A stretch of 37,698 nucleotides of DNA from a virus. The translations under genes and the position numbers were made by a program. This document shows positions 31,028-37,697 of the stretch, piece by piece (position 1 is the stretch's first letter; each line of letters starts with the position of its first letter). Where the stretch lies: positions 1 through 37,698 of the IMG/VR virus record IMGVR_UViG_3300032797_000019; one strand, 5' to 3'. The notes under the pieces are model-generated. The model had not been told where the DNA came from and made no database searches. It worked only from the letters and a program-made list of their open reading frames with translations.

Positions 31028-31122
31028 GATAGTAACCACCCACAAAATTCTTTCCAACAGATATCGTGAAAGCCACCTGAATGTTTCTTGCCACACCACC
31101 AACAGATAATCTTATTTCCCAT
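31024..31122 (-). CDS. 32-residue zinc-finger mini-protein
   Basis: A tiny protein with CWWC at 7-10, His14, His19, and Cys22 and Cys27, rich in Trp and Gly. GGAGG lies ten bases ahead of the ATG and the TGA overlaps the next start (ATGA), so it is well supported as a gene. Function unknown. Confidence 0.62.
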   Translation of the reverse strand: MGNKIICWWCGKKHSGGFHDICWKEFCGWLLS

Positions 31123-31720
31123 AGGGGCAATCCTCCAATCCGAAAGCCCATTTCTCAAAGACATACATACTGTGTACTGGAAACTCTAAGTTAATCTGTG
31201 CCAATGGGTCACAATGATTAAATACTTTCTGTACTGACCCACCTACCACACGTATCTCATTACTAGGAAAACAGTCTTGTATCCACAACTGATTCGAATT
31301 ATGCATGATGCGTATCTTACGTAATGGCTCATTGATATCAGGCACCACACTCCAATTTGGATTCAAAGCGCAGAACTTTTCAGCAATCATCTTAAACTTC
31401 TTTGTATTAATTAAGTCGGCTTGTTCTATATCTAACTTACTTGCTTCTTTATACTTACTAGGCTTAGCCCAGCTTACTATATTACCACTACTAGGTGGTA
31501 GAGTGTATGGTCCTGATGTAATCGTTACTGTAGTTATATTATCACTATATATTACTGACCCTGGTCTAGGTGTTAGTGTAGGATTCAGTTGCATATTAAT
31601 GTTATCAACACACTCATTCTTAACACGATTTATTTCTTCTTGTATGCCTTTTAATTCGTTGCCATCTAGTGGCGTGTTACTCATTCCCATCACATACTTG
31701 GCTTTAGATATTAAACTCAT
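31112..31720 (-). CDS. Hypothetical protein
   Basis: A 202-residue protein. The first 45 residues are helical; a Pro/Thr/Ser-rich linker follows (about 46-80). The C-terminal half is mixed ('FKMIAEKFCALNPNWSVVPD', 'RIMHNSNQLWIQDCFPSNEI'). There is no motif I recognise. It lies directly behind the primase-helicase gene, with ATGA overlap, so a replication-linked role is possible. Confidence 0.7.
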   Translation of the reverse strand: MSLISKAKYVMGMSNTPLDGNELKGIQEEINRVKNECVDNINMQLNPTLTPRPGSVIYSDNITTVTITSGPYTLPPSSGNIVSWAKPSKYKEASKLDIEQADLINTKKFKMIAEKFCALNPNWSVVPDINEPLRKIRIMHNSNQLWIQDCFPSNEIRVVGGSVQKVFNHCDPLAQINLEFPVHSMYVFEKWAFGLEDCPYGK

Positions 31721-33342
31721 GATAAACTTATCCCCATGCTTTCAAACTTTGTATACTTAGTCTTAAACATAAGTTGTGTGATGCCGCATTTACCATATCT
31801 ATTCTTTGCTACCTTCACCATTATCGGGACATCCTCTCCTTCAACAGTCTCTTTATGTAGGAGAATGACAACTTGAGCTTCTTCTTCAATTGTACCACAT
31901 CCTTTCAGATGGTGCAGTTCAGGTGTTACACCTTCAGCAACAGCACCCCTATGAAGCTGACTAGCCACAAGCACAGCCACGTTAGCTTCCATAGCAATTG
32001 ACTTAAGGGCTCTTGTGAATCTGGAAAGTTCCTTATACTCATTGTCACCCCCAGCTATATGCTGTATATGATCGAAGATAACTACGTCAGGTTTAAACTT
32101 CTCAATAGACTTCCTAACGGCGTGTGCATCTGGCTCGTAGATGTTAATGATATCGAGGCTAAACTTTTCAAAGATCGGTAGGTATGCATCACGCTTTCGT
32201 TTGTCCTCATCAGTGAAGGTGCGAGTGACGAAACTAAACGCAGGAATTTCTGCGCCACTGGCGATGAACTTATTAAAGAGTTCTTCGTGAGACATCTCGG
32301 TGGAAAAGAACAACACTCGTTTACCAACCTTGCATAGGTTCGAAGCGATGTTAACAAATAGGCTACTCTTACCAACTCCTGGTCGTGCGCCAACTGTGTA
32401 TAACTCGCCTCGCTTAAGACCCCACGTAGCTTCATCAAGCTCCGCAATTCCTGTTGGAAGTTCAACTTGTCCAAGTCCAGTAGGCTCTGATAGTCGTTGG
32501 ACATACTGTTGGAGATGCTCTCTTGGATTAAAGGATTCGATTTCTTTCGCTTCACTTGGTACCTCCAGAACTAATTGCTCATATGGCTGTTGATAACTAC
32601 TCTTGTACTGTCCCTTCTTAAACCTACCATAGACATCATTCAACTGTTTAACTACTTCTTGCTCATCAATAGGTGGACTATTCTTTTTGTTCCATTCTAA
32701 TAGCGCGTGCTTAGTATAGTCATAATTATGTCGAGGCAATAAATAACAAGCCATACGGATCAACGCCTTGTGTCTATTGCCTGAACTGACGCCATTCAAA
32801 AGGCCTGAGATAGAACAACTTTGACTAGTGTTACTTGGAGTTATAGGAATGTTAGCATTATTAGTAGTTAACTTTGACGTAGGCCAATCGGGTAATGTGC
32901 CTAGGTTTGGCGTCTGCCCACCTAGCCATGAGTACCGCTTGCCGTTAGGATGCACACTAGGTGGTGCCACTACATATCCACCCTCGCCTTTAGTATCAAG
33001 ACCATCCCATTTCTTAATTGTATTATTAAGATTGCCTAGTTTATAATAGAGTTGCTTACCTGATCCTGTGATTACAGTGAATGGACTGTGCAATCCTAGC
33101 TTCTGCAACTGTGTCAATCCATCAGCACCATCTGCGTCCACCACTCCAAGGTTAGACAACTTGCCTGTGACTATGCCGATGTTCAGTTCATCCTTATCAA
33201 ACCACTCCTTAATCTCCGCATCCTGTGCAAATTCTTTTTGATACTTAGACCACTTAACAGCAGGTTTTTTGGCATTCTTTTCTATCGGTATAACTGACCA
33301 TCCATTAGCCTGATACTTCTTGGCTTGTGAGTATACACTCAT
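31717..33342 (-). CDS. Primase-helicase: prim-pol domain fused to DnaB-like helicase
   Basis: A 541-residue replication protein. N-terminal primase-polymerase (AEP/prim-pol) domain, about 3-150: catalytic 'VVDADG' (D69, D71), then 'TGSGKQLYY' (92-100), then 'TKGEGGYVVAPPSVHPNG' (117-134). A helical linker (about 185-250) follows. The C-terminal RecA-like helicase has Walker A 'GARPGVGKSS' (318-327), Walker B 'VVIFDHIQHI' (420-429), and further DnaB-type segments. In the prim-pol motif II the usual His seems to be Gln97. Start chosen at 33342; a longer frame begins at 33378. The nuclease gene lies immediately upstream. Confidence 0.9.
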   Translation of the reverse strand: MSVYSQAKKYQANGWSVIPIEKNAKKPAVKWSKYQKEFAQDAEIKEWFDKDELNIGIVTGKLSNLGVVDADGADGLTQLQKLGLHSPFTVITGSGKQLYYKLGNLNNTIKKWDGLDTKGEGGYVVAPPSVHPNGKRYSWLGGQTPNLGTLPDWPTSKLTTNNANIPITPSNTSQSCSISGLLNGVSSGNRHKALIRMACYLLPRHNYDYTKHALLEWNKKNSPPIDEQEVVKQLNDVYGRFKKGQYKSSYQQPYEQLVLEVPSEAKEIESFNPREHLQQYVQRLSEPTGLGQVELPTGIAELDEATWGLKRGELYTVGARPGVGKSSLFVNIASNLCKVGKRVLFFSTEMSHEELFNKFIASGAEIPAFSFVTRTFTDEDKRKRDAYLPIFEKFSLDIINIYEPDAHAVRKSIEKFKPDVVIFDHIQHIAGGDNEYKELSRFTRALKSIAMEANVAVLVASQLHRGAVAEGVTPELHHLKGCGTIEEEAQVVILLHKETVEGEDVPIMVKVAKNRYGKCGITQLMFKTKYTKFESMGISLS

Positions 33343-33986
33343 TTGGACCACGCCCCCTTGTGATTGACGAAATCCCACAACTCTCTAGCGTTTAGGAATA
33401 CATTTCCATAATGTTCTAAATCTTTGTACGCCTTATTCTGTATCGTGTATCCACCACGTTTCTTAGGCTTCTTATCCATGCGTACAATCAGCCCATGCTT
33501 AGGTGCATTGTCAGTAGCCTTCCAGTATCCACCTAACTGCACACCCATAGTGTCATAGATACCTGACGATGTTTTCCAATCAGCTAGGATAGGACCGTTA
33601 TGATAGCCGAGTCCTTTAAACAAACCTGTTACCTTAACGATGCCATCGAAGGTGCCATGATACCTATGCTCAGCACTAACTACCTTCTTCTCTAGTTCAA
33701 TAGGCTCTACCTCAAATGGCTTGACAAACTTCTCAAAGAAACTATCTGCCATCTTAGTTGCTTCAACTGTGACAGGTACATCTGGAACTGAGCCATTGAA
33801 ACGTGCGTAGATTTCAGCATGTACCTGTGTACCTAGATCACCTGTACTATCGAGGATACGCTTGGCCTCATCTGTTCCTACCTTAGCATACCACTTCATT
33901 AACTGTGGCTTAGCTATCACACCTACTACTTGTGTGACAGAAGGCCATGTGTCTCCATCAGGGCCAACAAAATCAATATGAGGCAT
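33339..33986 (-). CDS. PD-(D/E)XK nuclease (RecB/Cas4-like)
   Basis: A 215-residue nuclease. It has 'PSVTQVVGVIAKPQLMKWYA' near the start, 'GTQVHAEIYARF', then the core 'YHGTFDGIVKV' with its Asp, 'ILADWKTSSGIYD' (D-W-K), and 'QLGGYWKATD' with the conserved Gln-Tyr. This matches phage exonucleases of the RecB/Cas4 fold, which take part in recombination or replication. I chose the ATG at 33986 (TAATG overlap); a GTG nine bases upstream is possible. It overlaps the primase-helicase gene by four bases. Confidence 0.87.
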   Translation of the reverse strand: MPHIDFVGPDGDTWPSVTQVVGVIAKPQLMKWYAKVGTDEAKRILDSTGDLGTQVHAEIYARFNGSVPDVPVTVEATKMADSFFEKFVKPFEVEPIELEKKVVSAEHRYHGTFDGIVKVTGLFKGLGYHNGPILADWKTSSGIYDTMGVQLGGYWKATDNAPKHGLIVRMDKKPKKRGGYTIQNKAYKDLEHYGNVFLNARELWDFVNHKGAWSK

Positions 33987-34117
33987 TAAGTCCACCCCAT
34001 CATTTGTGCGTCCAATTGCTCGTAAATAGCGTCCTCTTCGTACGTATCAGAACCTGTGACAGAGATGACATGTGACCAGTAACCAGCAGGTTCCCAATCA
34101 AACGATACTGTAATCAT
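33986..34117 (-). CDS. Acidic mini-protein
   Basis: A 43-residue acidic protein (MITVSFDWEPAGYWSHVISV and onward). TGAGG lies eight bases ahead of the ATG. Both ends overlap neighbours (TAATG), so it is likely real. Function unknown. Confidence 0.6.
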   Translation of the reverse strand: MITVSFDWEPAGYWSHVISVTGSDTYEEDAIYEQLDAQMMGWT

Positions 34118-34224
34118 TATTTAAACCTCAGTGTATTCATGATGTAGACAGCGAACACTATACTCAAGAACGCATACAAATATACAGTCATGAATTTAAT
34201 TATCAATTCAGCAGTAGCTAACAT
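34117..34224 (-). CDS. 35-residue membrane peptide
   Basis: One hydrophobic helix (about 13-29) in a short peptide, preceded by AAAGGAATACTTGT and overlapping the next gene by TAATG. No known family. It is one of several tiny membrane proteins of this operon. Confidence 0.55.
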   Translation of the reverse strand: MLATAELIIKFMTVYLYAFLSIVFAVYIMNTLRFK

Positions 34225-34394
34225 ACAAGTATTCCTTTCTTATCGAAGTACTCATGTGCCCATTGTACCAACTCAGACTTATCTTGATCTAAGTATTCTT
34301 TAGTCCATGCTAAGTTATCCTCCATTCGGGATAACATCTTCTTATTCCACCAATAGGATAGCATGTCATTGAGGACTGACTCATCAGTAGCCAT
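34218..34394 (-). CDS. Small acidic helical protein
   Basis: A 58-residue protein (MATDESVLNDMLSYWWNKKM and onward), helical and acidic, with its start overlapping the previous stop by one base (TAATG) and its end overlapping the next gene by 7 bases. Function unknown. Confidence 0.6.
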   Translation of the reverse strand: MATDESVLNDMLSYWWNKKMLSRMEDNLAWTKEYLDQDKSELVQWAHEYFDKKGILVC

Positions 34395-34564
34395 TACTTA
34401 ATCCTGTTCTCGAAGTCCACTAGCCATTGAGGATGAAGATCGGAAGCAATAGAGTTAGCGCGAAGGTAATTGCCTATCAGTCCAGTAAATAGACTCGGAT
34501 AGTTACCGCCGTGTATCCATAGTCTATTATCTATGACAGTTGACTGTGCCGTTAAACTTAGCAA
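34394..34564 (-). CDS. Small hypothetical protein, probable TTG start
   Basis: A 56-codon frame ending in TAATG overlap with the next gene. The only usable start is TTG at 34564 behind AAGG, a poor ribosome site. The course 'LWIHGGNYPSLFTGLIGNYL' looks protein-like. No function is known. If it is not a gene, the roughly 190 bases here are without content. Confidence 0.42.
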   Translation of the reverse strand: MLSLTAQSTVIDNRLWIHGGNYPSLFTGLIGNYLRANSIASDLHPQWLVDFENRIK

Positions 34565-34588
34565 CTACCTTACGTATATCAGCCGTTG

Positions 34589-35044
34589 TTATTCCTTCAC
34601 CCATTTGAGCATAGCCTCCGCTAATAGGATACCTTCTTTCTCTAACTGTTCTCTATTAGAAACGTGTCCACTCATAGCTTGTACTGCCGCCTGTATCACA
34701 CCTGACCTAGCGATGCGTTGATCCTTAGCAATAGCATAGTCTGACACTGGCTTACCATATTCATTCAGTGGTCGTGTATCTTTAGGCTTCTCAACTTCAA
34801 GTATAGGTGCGCTTGAATTAAACTGAGGATTAAGTAAAGGTTCTGTTGGAACACTAGTGATATTCTGAATGACCTTGTTAATAAACTTACCTCCCTTAGT
34901 ACCTGTGTATACTTCGACTGAATAGGTGGAACCACGTTGGAACATACCCACTGTCATACCCTTGCCTAGTTTATACCACGTACCTCCACTATTCACACCA
35001 TATGGACCAACAGCAGTAATCTTTAGCAGTTCAGTAGTAACCAT
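34589..35044 (-). CDS. Hypothetical protein, possible DNA-binding/recombination role
   Basis: A 151-residue protein. Residues 4-60 are beta-rich ('WYKLGKGMTVGMFQRGSTYS') and may form an OB-type barrel. A Pro-rich linker follows. The C-terminal helical part 'DYAIAKDQRIARSGVIQAAV' resembles ends of some phage single-strand binding or annealing proteins. The ATG at 35044 is 6 bases from AAGGAG; the ATG at 35047 is too close. The call is weak. Confidence 0.55.
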   Translation of the reverse strand: MVTTELLKITAVGPYGVNSGGTWYKLGKGMTVGMFQRGSTYSVEVYTGTKGGKFINKVIQNITSVPTEPLLNPQFNSSAPILEVEKPKDTRPLNEYGKPVSDYAIAKDQRIARSGVIQAAVQAMSGHVSNREQLEKEGILLAEAMLKWVKE

Positions 35045-35054
35045 CATGATCTCC

Positions 35055-35186
35055 TTAAGGTAGTAACTTAAATAGTGTTAAGCAAAGTGCGCAACAAAAT
35101 AAAGACGCTATATATCCATGTCCAAATGGAAGTGCAAAGCATAAGCTAAACAATGCACCTGCCATCACAGCTAGATAGAGTTTCAT
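35055..35186 (-). CDS. Small membrane protein
   Basis: A 43-residue hydrophobic protein with two possible membrane helices (3-17 and 24-40; MKLYLAVMAGALFSLCFALP and onward). The ATG at 35186 overlaps the stop of the upstream gene (ATGA). No family. Confidence 0.58.
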   Translation of the reverse strand: MKLYLAVMAGALFSLCFALPFGHGYIASLFCCALCLTLFKLLP

Positions 35187-35392
35187 TTCCCCGCCGCCTT
35201 GCGCCACATTTTTAAATCTTTCTTTCCATCCTCGTCTAAGCACCAAGAGTCACTACAGAAACCATCGCAAAACTTCTCCGCCGCTTCTAGACGAGCAAGC
35301 AAGTCTAATACGTATTGCCCACTAATGTAGCCTGATCCTATCTTGGCAATACTATCTTTGAGTCCTTGAACCTGCGCGTCGGTGAAGGTCAT
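35183..35392 (-). CDS. Small hypothetical helical protein
   Basis: A 69-residue protein with 'FTDAQVQGLKDSIAKIGSGY' and a cysteine cluster 'FCDGFCSDSWCLDEDGKK'. The start follows AAAGGGAGTAAAGA and overlaps the upstream stop by ATGA. Function unknown. Confidence 0.65.
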   Translation of the reverse strand: MTFTDAQVQGLKDSIAKIGSGYISGQYVLDLLARLEAAEKFCDGFCSDSWCLDEDGKKDLKMWRKAAGK

Positions 35393-35922
35393 TCTTTACT
35401 CCCTTTAATCTTATTAATCTTCTTTGTGATAGCATCTTGTATAGCCATAACTTTCTTAGCTTCTTTAATTGTAGTAAAGCTACTATTATCTAGCGCATCG
35501 TATAGTCGTTGTAGTAATACAACCAAACAATCGCCTTGCTCAAGTTCATCCACTGTCACACTGACTACTAGTGTATTAGGATTGTATTCAACTGCTGTCT
35601 CAGATACAGTAGGCATAGTAATTCCTTTCGCTTTATCTGCAATAGATTTACGGATAGCATTAGGGTCTTTAGGCAGAGCACTTGCCTCACCTACAAGATG
35701 TTCTACCATCTCGATCTTAGTGAGGGTAGGGGATAGAGTGGCATGGCCTGATTGTGCCTTCTCTTCCTTGCTTTCATGCACCACCACCGTATGCCCTGTC
35801 TTAGGTTCGGCGTCTGCACTACATCCAAAGCATAGGCCAGCTATCCCTGGTTGATTCACTGCTTGCATGATAGGTGTGCCACACTTCTGACAACATCCTA
35901 ATCCTTCTTGTCTTATATTCAT
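35389..35922 (-). CDS. Hypothetical protein with N-terminal zinc ribbon
   Basis: A 177-residue protein. The first 36 residues form a zinc ribbon (CQKCGTPIM at 11-19, CFGC at 31-34). The middle is disordered. The C-terminal half (about 100-175) is beta then helical, with 'LVVSVTVDELEQGDCLVVLL'. GGAGG lies 11 bases before the ATG. The stop overlaps the next start (ATGA). No known family. Confidence 0.68.
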   Translation of the reverse strand: MNIRQEGLGCCQKCGTPIMQAVNQPGIAGLCFGCSADAEPKTGHTVVVHESKEEKAQSGHATLSPTLTKIEMVEHLVGEASALPKDPNAIRKSIADKAKGITMPTVSETAVEYNPNTLVVSVTVDELEQGDCLVVLLQRLYDALDNSSFTTIKEAKKVMAIQDAITKKINKIKGSKE

Positions 35923-36419
35923 GAGTTACCGAACCTCCAAAAGATTCCAGTGACTAGCTTTGTATCGGTGTCGATACCTGAATACAAACTAAAGTTACTT
36001 AACTTACGCCACTGTATCCTATAAGATATGGCAGTGAAAGCGTTGGGGTATAACGGATACAAGTTAACACCTACCAACCATCCTAGTCTACGCCAGAACG
36101 CAAGCTCACATGTAATGTATAGTCTATTACGTTGACTGTATGCTAACCCTGCATCAAACACCCATCCTTTAGTGCGTGGTTTCACATCTACTTTACCGTC
36201 TGGTTTGACGGTGATAATCGTACCGTGATTATAGGTGGTTTGTGTCGTGGTATTTTGATGCGTCTGTGTTACTATTCCTGACGGCTTCACTGTCACCACT
36301 GCTGTCACATTCGTAGGTAGATTTGTGGATGTATCCACCTTATCTCTATCACAGTAGCGTAACAAAGCGACAAGTCCGACGGCTGAAAGCAATCCTACAA
36401 TGTATCTTTTCCTTGGCAT
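35919..36419 (-). CDS. N-terminally anchored hypothetical protein
   Basis: A 166-residue protein. Residues 6-21 form a hydrophobic anchor after a basic start (MPRKRY). A Thr-rich linker follows (about 28-80), then a beta-rich C-terminal domain ('GWVFDAGLAYSQRNRLYITC', 'LVTGIFWRFGNS') that looks like a beta-barrel or beta-sandwich for the envelope. It is the first gene of the leftward operon, behind the structured leader, with ATAGGAGGACACG ahead of its ATG. The role is unknown; an envelope-directed function is possible. Confidence 0.7.
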   Translation of the reverse strand: MPRKRYIVGLLSAVGLVALLRYCDRDKVDTSTNLPTNVTAVVTVKPSGIVTQTHQNTTTQTTYNHGTIITVKPDGKVDVKPRTKGWVFDAGLAYSQRNRLYITCELAFWRRLGWLVGVNLYPLYPNAFTAISYRIQWRKLSNFSLYSGIDTDTKLVTGIFWRFGNS

Positions 36420-36483
36420 CGTGTCCTCCTATAATATGTCCCCTAAACAGGGGTATCGTAAGACATCTTCGACTGTAAAATGT

Positions 36484-36550
36484 TGCGCCATCCTCACCAG
36501 AGCCGTCGATCAAACGGAAGGAATCGAACCTTGCATGTCCTAATGGCGCA
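36484..36550 (-). ncRNA. tRNA-like folded leader element
   Basis: An 8-bp closing stem (TGCGCCAT 36484-36491 with ATGGCGCA 36543-36550) encloses two 4-bp stems, each with a 7-base loop (36503-36517 and 36518-36532), and a weak 3-bp stem (36493-36502). On the minus strand one loop reads GGTTCGATTCC, like a tRNA T-arm, and the other TTGATCG, like an anticodon loop. The arm order does not match a true tRNA. It lies in the leader of the leftward operon. Confidence 0.45.
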
Positions 36551-36656
36551 TATAGATTGCCGTATCCTACTTCAACGCTTGGTAGGAAACAGTCGTCGCA
36601 TTGTTGCCTCATCCCCTAGGATTTAAGGCTACGGCAAAACGGTAGAAGTTAATCTA

Positions 36657-36751
36657 GGTATGGAAGTTTTCTATCTTTCGATACGAAAACTTAACGACGT
36701 AATAACATGACGCTACGCTGTTATTACAAACTGCCACTACCTTGCCATACC
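36657..36751. repeat. Nested hairpins
   Basis: GGTATGG (36657-36663) and CCATACC (36745-36751) bracket two perfect stems: AAGTTTTC/GAAAACTT (36664-36671, 36685-36692) and GTAATAACA/TGTTATTAC (36699-36707, 36719-36727). Confidence 0.6.
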
Positions 36752-36783
36752 GATTAACATTCCTTAACATCAAGTCAACTTTA

Positions 36784-36882
36784 CAATAGTCTTTATACTG
36801 AACGGACGTTCATGACTTTCGATTTTAAACTAAGACTTTTAAAATCTTAGTCATTCACTTCCTCTCAGTATAAAGTCTATTG
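36784..36882. repeat. 18-bp inverted repeat with inner palindrome
   Basis: The arms 36784-36801 and 36865-36882 match in 17 of 18 positions as reverse complements. The core holds a 21-bp near-perfect palindrome (36830-36850, one mismatched pair). Each arm carries TATAAAG pointing outward. It lies 52 bases from the end of the HTH-protein gene and could be its operator, a promoter pair, or an origin. Confidence 0.65.
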
Positions 36883-36903
36883 CTTTACATCTACAACACT
36901 GCA

Positions 36904-36941
36904 AGTTTTAAATCCTTTCTGCGCAGAAAGTCTTTAAAACT
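36904..36941 (-). terminator. Hairpin at the end of the HTH-protein gene
   Basis: A 38-base palindrome: AGTTTTAAA ... TTTAAACT-type outer arms (9 bp), a TC/TC mismatch, and the perfect 16-base core CTTTCTGCGCAGAAAG. The stop codon of the gene at 36934-37338 lies inside its outer arm. No T-run follows the stem, so it may be a transcription or processing stop, not a classical terminator. Confidence 0.5.
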
Positions 36942-37338
36942 CTACATCCTTTACACCATTCAACAACTTCTTTAACTTCTTGCTACATCTACCTAAGTAC
37001 AATTGGACTGTGCCTTTTTTAATCTTCAATTCTGTTGCTACTTCTGACATGCTTTTACCTGCTGTATATAATCTTAATACTTGATTCTCTTTAGGGGATA
37101 GAGTAGGGAAGTTACCTTGCTCGTCTAAGAATCTGCTTATTAATATCTTAGCCATGCTCTTGTCTCCTCTATTAGCAAAGAAATTATTCTCAGGTTTATC
37201 TTCTAACTGATCGGGATTAGCTTCAACTGGTTCATTAAGATAGCCATGCTGTTCAATCCATTGATGATAGGGACTCTCAAAGTCATGCCTATATTCTACT
37301 ACCTTAGTGTCTTGTTGTTTAATCGTATGCTTAGACAT
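36934..37338 (-). CDS. Sigma-region-4/LuxR-like helix-turn-helix protein
   Basis: A 134-residue DNA-binding protein. The first 75 residues are charged, probably flexible. Residues about 80-126 form a helix-turn-helix of the sigma-70 region 4 type: 'LSPKENQVLRLYTAGKSMSE' then 'VATELKIKKGTVQLYLGRCS'. There is no region 2, so it is not a complete sigma factor; it may activate phage promoters or act as a repressor. It adjoins the inverted repeats at 36784-36941, which suggests control of that region. AGAGGAGATTAACT precedes the ATG. Confidence 0.8.
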   Translation of the reverse strand: MSKHTIKQQDTKVVEYRHDFESPYHQWIEQHGYLNEPVEANPDQLEDKPENNFFANRGDKSMAKILISRFLDEQGNFPTLSPKENQVLRLYTAGKSMSEVATELKIKKGTVQLYLGRCSKKLKKLLNGVKDVEF

Positions 37339-37462
37339 AGTTAATCTCCTCTAATCCAATCGAATAATCATACTCGTTATGTGCTAAGAAAGTTTCTAAG
37401 TTATCGAGAGTTCTTTCCTTGCTTGTTGTTTTTATTGTAAGCACGATGGTTATTGTTTCCAT
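37331..37462 (-). CDS. Acidic mini-protein
   Basis: A 43-residue protein (METITIVLTIKTTSKERTLD and onward) with an acidic C-terminus. AAAGGTGATAACAA lies ahead of the ATG, and the stop is 8 bases inside the HTH gene. Function unknown; perhaps a partner of the HTH protein by position. Confidence 0.55.
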   Translation of the reverse strand: METITIVLTIKTTSKERTLDNLETFLAHNEYDYSIGLEEINYV

Positions 37463-37658
37463 TTGTTATCACCTTTTGTTGGTGCTTATTCATTTCCCAT
37501 TCAACTTCTCTAGTGAACTGACGTTCTAATTCATTAGCTAAGTTAATCATACTCCACGCTAGACTAGGACTAGGATACCCTTGCATACCACCATGATTCA
37601 TCTTACTACCAGCATTAACTATGATCCCATACTTGGGTTCATTAGAATGTATACACAC
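37401..37658 (-). CDS. Hypothetical protein at the contig end, start uncertain
   Basis: An 85-residue frame with 'HGGMQGYPSPSLAWSMINLA' and 'NELERQFTREVEWEMNKHQQ' followed by an Asn/Lys-rich tail. The frame is open up to the adapter junction (37663), so the true start may be missing; the ATG at 37658 has no ribosome site in view, and another ATG lies at residue 20. It overlaps the next gene by 62 bases. Function unknown. Confidence 0.5.
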   Translation of the reverse strand: MCIHSNEPKYGIIVNAGSKMNHGGMQGYPSPSLAWSMINLANELERQFTREVEWEMNKHQQKVITNGNNNHRAYNKNNKQGKNSR

Positions 37659-37663
37659 ATTAG

Positions 37664-37697
37664 AGATCGGAAGAGCGTCGTGTAGGGAAAGAGTGTA
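37664..37697. other. Illumina adapter sequence left on the contig
   Basis: From 37664 the sequence reads AGATCGGAAGAGCGTCGTGT and continues as the TruSeq universal adapter (reverse complement) to 37697. It is not phage DNA. The final base (37698) no longer matches. Confidence 0.97.

Larger units (their letters stand above)
36420..36933. other. Non-coding region dense in inverted repeats; leader, promoter or origin candidate
   Basis: 514 bases without a convincing gene. It contains, from left to right: a CCCCT/AGGGG stem (36440-36453) next to the ribosome site of the operon, a compact three-arm fold (36484-36550), a nested set of hairpins (36657-36751), an 18-bp inverted repeat with an inner palindrome (36784-36882), and a palindrome at 36904-36941. 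AT content rises to the right. It separates the leftward operon from three upstream genes. A promoter, operator or replication origin would fit; no classical promoter is clear. Confidence 0.6.

Noticed and set aside
36518-36540. A phage attachment site derived from a tRNA 3' end
   Set aside because: There is no integrase or other lysogeny gene in the window, and the matching stretch is only about 11 bases.
36484-36560. A genuine tRNA gene on the minus strand suggested by GGTTCGATTCC
   Set aside because: No matching 5' acceptor arm, D-arm or correct arm order could be found, and the T-like stem has a mismatch at its base. Kept only as a tRNA-like fold.
36349-36612. An 87-codon minus-strand frame across the structured leader
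   Set aside because: It overlaps the well-supported anchored-protein gene and its ribosome site, has no good ribosome site of its own, and is low in protein-like features.
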